Positions 55,877 to 64,000 of a stretch of 64,000 nucleotides of DNA are shown here, in pieces. The notes below the pieces were generated by a model. The model did no database searches, was not told where the DNA came from, and saw only the letters and a list, made by a program, of their open reading frames with translations. The stretch spans positions 103,846-167,845 of the forward strand of contig NZ_QGNJ01000010.1 of the NCBI RefSeq assembly GCF_003336875.1, written 5' to 3'. The translations under genes were made by a program, and so were the position numbers. This DNA comes from Oleisolibacter albus. Lineage in GTDB: Bacteria > Pseudomonadota > Alphaproteobacteria > Azospirillales > Azospirillaceae. Every line of letters starts with the position of its first letter. The stretch's first letter is position 1.

Positions 55877-56728
55877 TCACTCCCGGCCGGGCCGGAAATG
55901 GCGCATGAAGCGTGCCGGCGACGGCAGCAGTCCGGCCAGACCGCCCATCTCCTTCATCCGGCCGATGCCCTTGCCCACCCGCAGCACATCGCGGATCCGC
56001 CGGTCGAGGAAGGCCCAGCTGTCGCCATTATCCTCGCTGCGGTCATCGAGCCAGACCAGGGTGGTGGAGGTCAGCACCCCCGACAGCAGCAGGCGCTTGG
56101 TGTAGAAATTATAGTCGGTGCTGGTGTCGCCCGCCGCCACCCACATGGCATCGACCGTGCGATAGAGCAGGCGCGGCGCCAGTCCGGCCGCCTGCGGCAG
56201 CGTCAGGAAGGACACCGACCGCCGCACCGCCTCGCGGTAGGGCGTCAGGATCTCCAGCCGGGTGCGCACGGCCAGGGTGATGCGGTCCTGCACGCGCAGG
56301 GCGGCCAGATCGTGTCCGGCCAGCTGCGCCAGCATCGTGCGGTCGGCCCAGCCGCTGAAATGGGCGACCACCTGCACCGGCCCGTCGGGGAAGGCGGCCA
56401 GGGCCTCCTCGCGCGCATAGCCGGCCATCTGGGCGCCGCGCAGCATGGCGGCCCGGGTCCAGCCGTCGAAGGCAACGTCGGGCAGCATGCCCAGCAGGAT
56501 GGCATCGCGCCGCGCCGTCAGCTCATCCTCCGGGGCCGCCTGTGGATCCGCCTGGAGGTCCGGCGCCCCCGTCGGGGCCTCGGAGTCGGACGGCATGGTG
56601 TCCGTCTCCACGGCCGGACCGCTGACCGGCTGCAGCACCGCGGTCTCGTCCGGATCGGCAGCGGGCACGGGGGCGCCGGGCGTGGGTGCGCCAGGCGTGG
56701 GTGCGTTGGGATCGGGGATGGCGGCCAT
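55877..56728 (-). CDS. coq9: COQ9-family ubiquinone biosynthesis protein
   Basis: The 283-residue protein has a disordered Pro/Ala-rich N-terminal 65 residues, then a TetR-like helical COQ9 fold. Characteristic blocks are DAILLGMLPDVAFDGWTRAAM, RLEILTPYREAVRRSVSFLTLP, DAMWVAAGDTSTDYNFYTKR and LLLSGVLTSTTLVWLDD. COQ9 binds lipids and delivers ubiquinone precursors to COQ7 at the inner membrane. It lies 91 bp downstream of def on the same strand. The long Pro-rich leader is unusual for the family. Confidence 0.94.
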   Translation of the reverse strand: MAAIPDPNAPTPGAPTPGAPVPAADPDETAVLQPVSGPAVETDTMPSDSEAPTGAPDLQADPQAAPEDELTARRDAILLGMLPDVAFDGWTRAAMLRGAQMAGYAREEALAAFPDGPVQVVAHFSGWADRTMLAQLAGHDLAALRVQDRITLAVRTRLEILTPYREAVRRSVSFLTLPQAAGLAPRLLYRTVDAMWVAAGDTSTDYNFYTKRLLLSGVLTSTTLVWLDDRSEDNGDSWAFLDRRIRDVLRVGKGIGRMKEMGGLAGLLPSPARFMRHFRPGRE

Positions 56729-56819
56729 GGGGGGCTCCGGGCTGCGGATCGGGATCAGATGGAAACATGGGCCGGGCCGCTTGGTTCGGCCAGCCCTGGC
56801 GGCGGGGGTTTTGAAGGCT

Positions 56820-57377
56820 TCAGCGGGCGGGGCCCGGCCTGCCCCCGGCCTCGGCTCCGAAATATTTCAGCTCCTCGGTGAAGGTCAGCCGCGTCAGGTC
56901 GGGCATGCGGTCGGGATAGAGGATGCCGTCCAGATGATCCAGCTCGTGCTGGATGACTCGGGCCAGGGTGCCGCTGGCCTCCGCTTCCACCGGCTGGCCG
57001 TCCAGGCCATGGCCGCGATAGCGGATCTGCCGGTAGCGGGGCACGAATCCGCGCAGACCGGGAATCGACAGGCAGCCCTCCCAGCCCGACACCATCTCGT
57101 CGGACAGGGCCTCGATCTCCGGATTGATCAGCACCTGCGGCTCCAGCGGCCCGTCGCCGGCGGCCCCGCTGCTGCGCTCCGGCGGCACGCGGAAGACGAT
57201 GATGCGCCAGCCCACATGCACCTGGGGCGCCGCCAGCCCGATTCCGGGGGCATCGATCATGGTCTCGATCATGTCCAGCGCCAGCTGGCGCACCACGGCC
57301 GGCACCGGCAGTTGCACCGGCTCGGCCCGCCGCCGCAGCACCGGATGTCCCATGCGCGCGATCTTGAGAATGGCCAT
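56820..57377 (-). CDS. def: Peptide deformylase
   Basis: The 185-residue metalloenzyme removes the N-formyl group from nascent proteins. All three motifs are present: GIGLAAPQ (about residue 45), EGCLSIP (about 100) and QHELDHLDG (about 143), giving the Cys and two His metal ligands and catalytic Glu. fmt is not next to it here, so this may be a second deformylase paralogue or a rearranged locus. Confidence 0.96.
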   Translation of the reverse strand: MAILKIARMGHPVLRRRAEPVQLPVPAVVRQLALDMIETMIDAPGIGLAAPQVHVGWRIIVFRVPPERSSGAAGDGPLEPQVLINPEIEALSDEMVSGWEGCLSIPGLRGFVPRYRQIRYRGHGLDGQPVEAEASGTLARVIQHELDHLDGILYPDRMPDLTRLTFTEELKYFGAEAGGRPGPAR

Positions 57378-57642
57378 GCGTCCTCCCCTCCCCGGTTCTG
57401 TGCCGCTTCGGGCATGCCACAGCCGGACATGCCGCCCCTGTGCATGACGCCCATGACGGCGTTTCCATCGGTAGCCTGTTCCGCGGGGCCTTCACAAGCC
57501 CGCCCTCGCCTGTTATACACGCTGCGACTGGATCGGGCAGCCGCACGACCTTTACGGGTCGCGCCTGCCCTTCGTTCATTCGTAACTTAACCCGCGTGAT
57601 GCCGGCCTGCCGGTGCGCGCACGATTGGAGTGGTGACGACCC

Positions 57643-57846
57643 GTGCAAGTTCTGGTTCGTGACAACAACGTCGATCAGGCCCTGCGCGCGCTGAAGAAGA
57701 AGATGCAGCGCGAGGGCATCTTCCGCGAGATGAAGCTGCGCCGCAATTACGAGAAGCCCTCCGAGAAGCGCGCCCGCGAGAAGGCCGAGGCCATCCGCCG
57801 TGCCCGCAAGCTTCTGCGTAAGCGTCTGGAGCGCGAGGGCTACTAA
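57643..57846 (+). CDS. rpsU: 30S ribosomal protein S21
   Basis: The 67-residue basic protein begins with a GTG at 57643: [20 protein letters not shown], then [19 protein letters not shown], the standard alphaproteobacterial S21. It helps mRNA base-pairing near the anti-Shine-Dalgarno end of 16S rRNA. The GTG start and the distance of the nearest GGAG (14 nt) are notable, since S21 mRNAs often have atypical initiation signals. Confidence 0.96.
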   Translation: MQVLVRDNNVDQALRALKKKMQREGIFREMKLRRNYEKPSEKRAREKAEAIRRARKLLRKRLEREGY

Positions 57847-57895
57847 GCCCTGGCACTGTTGTCCGGCAGCGTTTGTCGGGCTTGACGGGATTGAG

Positions 57896-57926
57896 AGCCG
57901 CCCCGCGGATATGCAGGGCGGCTTTT
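57896..57926 (+). terminator. Terminator after rpsU
   Basis: An 8-bp stem (AGCCGCCC at 57896-57903, GGGCGGCT at 57916-57923) with a 12-base loop runs directly into four T residues, 50 bp after the rpsU stop. Confidence 0.82.
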
Positions 57927-58050
57927 GGTCTTTGTGGAGTCGGGGTGGCACCTTTGCGCCCGATGTGACGGCCCGCCGCAAAGCGGCTGACAGGCCCGTT
58001 GACGCGGACAGGCCCGTTGACAGGGCCGGCGCCCCTCTCCACTCTGCCCC

Positions 58051-60147
<2,097 letters not shown>

Positions 60148-60438
60148 CAGGGGGCGGCGGCAAGGGGCAGCGGCAGGGGCGGCGGCAGGAGGCAGCGGCA
60201 GGGCCGGCCGGCACAAGGCCCGGGCACCGCAGCCCGTGCGCACGCCCTCTGCTCCCTTGCCCCCACCGCCCATCCCCACCGCCCATCCCCACCGCGTCGT
60301 GCCCGCGCAGGCGGGCACCCAGGGTCACAGGCGCGACGCCCCGCCCCGCCCGGATCCTCCGCCTTGCGCGGAGGACGACGCGGGAAATGCAAGTCCCGGA
60401 TCGGGGGGCCCCATCGCCCCCCTGTCGTCCCGCCGCCC
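60148..60438. repeat. Low-complexity and REP-like palindromic intergenic sequence
   Basis: Just after thiC is a run of GGCGGCAG/GGGCAGC units, then CCCACCGCCCAT direct repeats. Two palindromes follow: TGCCCGCGCAGGCGGGCA at 60300-60317 and ATCCTCCGCC-TTGCG-CGGAGGA around 60354-60376. The palindromes resemble the short intergenic repeats scattered in many alphaproteobacterial genomes. Confidence 0.6.
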
Positions 60439-60783
60439 CTACGCCCGGCGGCGGCGGCGGAAGGTGGCCGTGGTGAATTCCGGCGGCTTGTTGGCGACCC
60501 AGCGGATGAAATCGGCGATGGCCGGGTGGGCGCGCAGCGCTTCCACCGTGGCATAGCGGTCGCGCAGCTCCCGCTCGTTCAGCTCCGCATGGATCTTGCG
60601 GTGGCAGACCCGGTGCAGCGGCACCGTCACCGTACCGCCCTGGCTCTTCGGCACCAGATGATGGTCCTCCACGCTGGGACCTGCGCGCATCGGGCGCCCG
60701 CACAGCGGGCATGGCCCCAGCGACCGGCGGTCGCAGGCCGGCCGTTCCGGCAGGTCGATGGGCAGGGGCTGAAGACGGCGCAT
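60439..60783 (-). CDS. HNH-nuclease-like protein
   Basis: The 114-residue protein has a Cys pair (CPLCGRPM), the HNH-type core VEDHHLVPKSQGG, and LHRVCHRKIHAEL with further metal-binding Cys and His. A conserved helical tail follows (HPAIADFIRWVANKPPEF), ending in Arg-rich residues. The ATG at 60783 is preferred over longer frames. HNH proteins cleave nucleic acids; this short conserved chromosomal type has no defined substrate. Confidence 0.82.
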   Translation of the reverse strand: MRRLQPLPIDLPERPACDRRSLGPCPLCGRPMRAGPSVEDHHLVPKSQGGTVTVPLHRVCHRKIHAELNERELRDRYATVEALRAHPAIADFIRWVANKPPEFTTATFRRRRRA

Positions 60784-60899
60784 AACCGCCACTATAGGGG
60801 CTTTCGCCTCTGCCGCCAGCCCTGGCCCTGCATCCGGCGCGGACGCGCCCTGCGGCAACCCATCTTTGCCGCCCGCACCGACCGGCGCATATCAGGATC

Positions 60900-62360
60900 A
60901 TGCTTGCCGACCCCGCACCGCCCGCTTCACCCTCGCCTGCACCGACCAGCCGCATCGTTCCGCTGATCGTCGCCTGCGCCCTGTTCATGGAGAATCTCGA
61001 CAGCACCGTGATCGCCACGGCGCTGCCGACCATGGCCCGCAGCCTGGGGGAGGACCCGCTGCGGCTCAGCATGGCCATCACCGCCTATCTGCTCAGTCTG
61101 GCCGTGTTCATCCCCCTGTCCGGCTGGATGGCCGACCGCTTCGGGGCACGGCGGGTGTTCCGCACCGCCATCCTGATCTTCACCCTGGGGTCGGTCTGCT
61201 GCGGCCTGTCGCAGAATCTGGCGGAGCTGGTGGCCGCCCGCATCCTCCAGGGCATGGGCGGCGCCATGATGACGCCCGTGGGCCGTCTGGTCCTGCTGCG
61301 CAGCACGCCCAAGGCCGAGCTGGTGCGGGCCATGGCCTGGTTCACCGTGCCGGCCCTGCTGGGGCCGGTGCTGGGACCACCGGTGGGCGGCTTCATCGTC
61401 ACCCATGTCTCCTGGCGCTGGATCTTCTTCGTCAATGTGCCCATCGGCCTGCTGGGCATGCTGCTGGCCGGCCGCTTCATCCCCGAGATCCGCGAGGACA
61501 GCGTGCCGCCGCTGGATCTCACAGGGTTCGTCTGGCTGGCCCTCGGCCTGTCCGGGGCCATGTTCGGGCTGGAGACGGTGGGGCGCGACGTGCTGCCGCC
61601 TCCAGCCGTGGCGGCGCTGCTGGTCCTTGCCGTGGTGGCCCTGGCCCTCTATGTCCGCCATGCCCGGCGTGTGGAGCATCCGCTGCTGGGCTGGGCGCCC
61701 ATGCGCATCAGCAGTTTCGGCCTTGCCATCATCGGCGGTTCGCTGTTCCGCATCGGCATCGGTGCCATTCCCTTCCTGCTGCCCCTGATGCTGCAGGCGG
61801 GGTTCGGCATGTCGGCCCTCCGCTCCGGTCTGCTGACCTTCGTCAGCGCCGCCGGGGCCATGGGGATGAAGCTGGTGGCCCAGATGGTGCTGGCCCGCTT
61901 CGGCTTCCGGCCGGTGCTGGTGGTCAATGGCTTGATCGCCAGCCTGTTCCTGATCGGCTTCGGCCTGTTCCGGCCGGACACGCCGCACGCCATCATCCTG
62001 GCCGTGCTGTTCGTCAGCGGCTTCTTCCGCTCGCTGCAGTTCACCGCCGTCAATACGCTGGCCTTCGCCGACATGCCGCGGGCGCTGATGAGCGCCGCCA
62101 CCAGCTTCTCGGCCACGGCCCAGCAGATGTCGCTCAGCCTGGGGGTGGTCGTGGGTGCCATGGCCTTGCATCTGGCCCGGCTGGCCGCGGAACGGGACAC
62201 GCTGACCGCCGCCGATTTCTGGCCGGCCTTCCTCACCGTCGGGGTGATTTCGCTGCTGTCGGTCCCGGTGTTCCTGCGCCTGTCCCGCGATGCCGGCGAC
62301 GAGGTCAGCGGCCACCGCAGCGCCCAGGCCCTGCCCGAGCGGGGGCAGGAGGCGGATTGA
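60900..62360 (+). CDS. DHA2-family multidrug efflux MFS transporter
   Basis: The 486-residue protein has about 14 membrane helices and DHA2 motifs: ALFMENLDSTVIATALPTMA in helix 1, GWMADRFGARRVF between helices 2 and 3, ARILQGMGGAMMTPVGRLVL, and motif C-like LLGPVLGPPVGGFI. It resembles EmrB/QacA-type proton-driven exporters of toxic organic compounds. A MerR regulator gene follows 61 bp later in the same orientation. Confidence 0.93.
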   Translation: MLADPAPPASPSPAPTSRIVPLIVACALFMENLDSTVIATALPTMARSLGEDPLRLSMAITAYLLSLAVFIPLSGWMADRFGARRVFRTAILIFTLGSVCCGLSQNLAELVAARILQGMGGAMMTPVGRLVLLRSTPKAELVRAMAWFTVPALLGPVLGPPVGGFIVTHVSWRWIFFVNVPIGLLGMLLAGRFIPEIREDSVPPLDLTGFVWLALGLSGAMFGLETVGRDVLPPPAVAALLVLAVVALALYVRHARRVEHPLLGWAPMRISSFGLAIIGGSLFRIGIGAIPFLLPLMLQAGFGMSALRSGLLTFVSAAGAMGMKLVAQMVLARFGFRPVLVVNGLIASLFLIGFGLFRPDTPHAIILAVLFVSGFFRSLQFTAVNTLAFADMPRALMSAATSFSATAQQMSLSLGVVVGAMALHLARLAAERDTLTAADFWPAFLTVGVISLLSVPVFLRLSRDAGDEVSGHRSAQALPERGQEAD

Positions 62361-62421
62361 CCCCGGCCATCGGGCGCTCCACTTTCTTTCCGGAGCGCTG
62401 ACACTGTTCGGGAGGCGGTCG

Positions 62422-62820
62422 ATGTCCGCACGCTGCACCATTGGCGACCTGGCCAGGAGCGCCGGCACCAAGGTGGAAACCATCCGCTGGTACGAACGCG
62501 AAGGGCTGCTGCCGCCGGCGGAGCGCTCCTCCGGCAATTACCGGCTCTACACCGCAGCGCACCAGCGCCGGCTGGTCTTCATCCGCCGGGCCCGGGAACT
62601 GGGTTTTAGCCTGGAGGCAGTGCGCACATTGCTGGATCTGGCCGATCATCCGACCCAGCCCTGCCACGCCGCCGATGCGCTGGCGGCCCGCCATCTGGCC
62701 GAGGTCGAGCGCAAGCTGGCCGACCTGGAACGGCTGCGCGACAGCCTGCGCGCCCTGACCACGGAATGCGGCCACGGCACCGCCGCCGATTGTCGCATCC
62801 TGGAAGCGCTCAGCGCCTAG
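62422..62820 (+). CDS. MerR-family regulator (heavy-metal/HMRTR type)
   Basis: The 132-residue regulator has the N-terminal winged helix (CTIGDLARSAGTKVETIRWY, YEREGLLPPAERSSGNYRLY), a coiled dimerisation helix, and a C-terminal Cys pattern (TECGHGTAADCRIL) with another Cys in PTQPCHAADAL. The cysteines fit a metal-sensing PbrR/CadR/CueR-like protein. GGGAGG precedes the ATG at 62422. It could control the upstream exporter or the adjacent GST. Confidence 0.92.
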   Translation: MSARCTIGDLARSAGTKVETIRWYEREGLLPPAERSSGNYRLYTAAHQRRLVFIRRARELGFSLEAVRTLLDLADHPTQPCHAADALAARHLAEVERKLADLERLRDSLRALTTECGHGTAADCRILEALSA

Positions 62821-62924
62821 CACATTGGCGTCCCCCGGGAATCGCCGGGCCGAGGGGCTGGTATTTCCTGCCGCTTCGTGCGAGCAAACAGGGATAGGCC
62901 CATTCGCCGGGAGCCGTTCCCATC

Positions 62925-63563
62925 ATGCCCATCGAAGTCCATCACCTCGCCAATTCGCGGTCTCACCGCATCCTCTGGCTGCTGGAGGAACTTGGCCTGC
63001 CCTATACGGTGGTGCGCTACGAACGGGACCCACAGACGCAGTTGGCTCCGCCCGAACTGAAGAAGATCCATCCGCTGGGCAAGTCCCCCGTGATCCGCGA
63101 CGGGGACCTGCTGCTGGCGGAATCGGGTGCCATCGTCGAATACATGCTGCAACATCATGGCTATGGCCGGCTGGTGCCGCCGGTCGGTACCGACGACCAT
63201 GTGCGCTATCTGCACTGGCTGCATTTCGCCGAAGGCTCGGCCATGCTGATCCTGGTGCTGAAGCTCTATCTTGGCCGGCTGGGCGATGCCGCGGCCCCGC
63301 TGGCACCGCGGGTGGATGGACAGATCGCCGACCATCTCGCCTATATGGAAACCAGCCTCGCCGGCCATGACTGGTTCGCCGGTGATGATTTCACTGCCGC
63401 CGACATCATGATGAGTTTCCCGGTGGAAGCGGCCTTCCGCCGCGGCGGGCTGGAACACTTCCCCAATCTCGCCCGCTTCCTGAAGGCGGTGCAGACCCGT
63501 CCGGCCTACCGACGCGCCCTGGACAAGGGCGGCCCCTACATCTACGACCGCCAGAACGACTGA
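62925..63563 (+). CDS. Glutathione S-transferase
   Basis: The 212-residue GST has an N-terminal thioredoxin-fold domain (VHHLANSRSHRILWLLEELG, with Ser at the usual catalytic position; then HPLGKSPVIRDGDLLLAESGAI for the cis-Pro and GSH-binding Glu-Ser) and a helical C-terminal domain with FTAADIMMSFPVEA. It conjugates glutathione to electrophiles or acts as a peroxidase. Its own gene lies downstream of the MerR gene with a 104-bp gap. Confidence 0.94.
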   Translation: MPIEVHHLANSRSHRILWLLEELGLPYTVVRYERDPQTQLAPPELKKIHPLGKSPVIRDGDLLLAESGAIVEYMLQHHGYGRLVPPVGTDDHVRYLHWLHFAEGSAMLILVLKLYLGRLGDAAAPLAPRVDGQIADHLAYMETSLAGHDWFAGDDFTAADIMMSFPVEAAFRRGGLEHFPNLARFLKAVQTRPAYRRALDKGGPYIYDRQND

Positions 63564-63654
63564 CGGCGCCTGGTCCAGCCGTTTCCGCGCCGGGACGCGA
63601 CCCGGCGGGGGGCATGGGACGCCGCGGCCGCCCGCGCCTGTGCCCGGCCAATCA

Positions 63655-63874
63655 ATGGACAATAATCCTATTTCATGCTTCCCTGAGCCGATGCCCTCCA
63701 GGTGGGGCGCGTGGGTCTTGGACAAGGTTAAGACAACGTAAAACAGGTCTCTTAAGGTGACATGCGCCCCCAGCGCCGGTTCATGTCGCCTTTGTCGCGT
63801 TAAGGATAAAAGTCCTAATACAAACAAGGCCCTATCAGGCGACATCCCGTCGGCCTTCCGTCGCCTTAGTCGCC
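63655..63874. repeat. Dispersed intergenic element, copy B, abutting an IS
   Basis: The sequence matches the element at 10838-11132 in block order: TGGACAATAATCCTATT at the left, GCGCGTGGGTCTTGGACAAG, GTCGCCTTTGTC at 63785 followed by TTAAGG, then GTCGGCCTTCC, GTCGCCTTA and GTCGCC at 63849, 63860 and 63869. The array stops where the IS inverted repeat begins, so the IS may have inserted into or next to it. Confidence 0.68.
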
Positions 63875-64000
63875 TGGACTGCCCCCCTAAACTGGGACAT
63901 CTGGAAAAGCTACAGTTCTCTTGAGAGGAGAGGGCTGATGGGCAAGCGACGTAGTTTAGAGGAGAAGTTGGCTGCGTTGGCGCGGGTTGAGGCCGGAGAG
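63875..64000 (+). mobile_element. Left end of an IS3-like insertion sequence (window-truncated)
   Basis: TGGACTGCCCCCCTAAACTG at 63875 resembles the terminal inverted repeat of IS3-family elements. A transposase-like ORF starts 63 bp inside it. The right end lies beyond the window, so family and length cannot be settled. Confidence 0.68.
63938..64000 (+). CDS. Transposase orfA N-terminus, 3' truncated by window
   Basis: The ATG at 63938 follows GAGGAGAGGG. The 21 visible codons read MGKRRSLEEKLAALARVEAG plus one residue, the start of a helix-turn-helix as in IS3-family OrfA proteins. The rest is outside the window. Confidence 0.6.
   Translation, partial: MGKRRSLEEKLAALARVEAGE

Noticed and set aside
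57988..58026. Direct repeat GACAGGCCCGTTGAC before the riboswitch
   Set aside because: Two short copies next to each other in GC-rich leader DNA; no regulator or element could be tied to it.

Overview
The window looks like chromosomal DNA of a GC-rich alphaproteobacterium, most probably a member of the Rhodospirillales/Azospirillaceae. This is an inference from gene content: a hemC-hemD-Mic60-hemY block, a COQ9 gene, tsaD near gpsA, prkA-yeaH-spoVR, an S21 gene, an MlaC-type lipid carrier, a TPP-riboswitch-controlled thiC and high third-position GC. No rRNA, tRNA or CRISPR array was seen.

Layout. 1-8 kb: 3' end of an mlaC-like gene, a conserved hypothetical gene, three leftward periplasmic solute-binding proteins without transporter subunits, a repeat-rich lipoprotein, and a small Rieske/EVE/YciI group. 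8.6-11 kb: a BON-domain protein, a frameshifted Clp-fold protease gene and a peculiar intergenic repeat. 11-21.7 kb: gpsA, tsaD, hemC, hemD, Mic60-like and hemY, a divergent CobD/CbiB relative, and an MFS transporter with a coupled 45-residue ORF. 21.9-34.7 kb: a large bifunctional penicillin-binding protein, hisS, pyrC, pyrE, a chemotaxis receptor, a serine-hydrolase relative that lacks its catalytic residues, and a dnaJ/cbpM chaperone pair.

34.9-40.7 kb is an accessory island, visibly more AT-rich in parts. It carries a LysR regulator, a membrane protein, a SphA/MetA-type outer-membrane protein, a phenolic acid decarboxylase, a PhlG/phloretin-hydrolase-type C-C hydrolase and a double-EthD protein. 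The gene set suggests uptake and breakdown of a plant acylphloroglucinol, dihydrochalcone or hydroxycinnamate compound. Each of the island's three promoter regions contains a 15-bp dyad with the T-N11-A form typical of LysR operators.

41-54.4 kb: an alcohol dehydrogenase, a thioredoxin-reductase-like enzyme, two tiny hydrophilic ORFs, an FkbM methyltransferase, a DUF1329 protein, an enoyl-CoA hydratase, MipA/OmpV, a glutathionyl-hydroquinone reductase, and the spoVR, yeaH and prkA stress genes. 54.4-64 kb: about 1.1 kb without convincing genes, a 64-residue conserved-looking ORF, coq9, def, rpsU, a TPP riboswitch with thiC, an HNH protein, a DHA2 drug exporter, a MerR regulator, a glutathione S-transferase, a second copy of the intergenic repeat, and the left end of an insertion sequence cut by the window edge.

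The two observations most worth a second look are the polyphenol island with its candidate LysR operators, and the two-copy intergenic element (about 10.84-11.13 kb and 63.65-63.87 kb) whose distal part consists of GTCGCCTT-type motifs spaced 9 or 11 bp apart.
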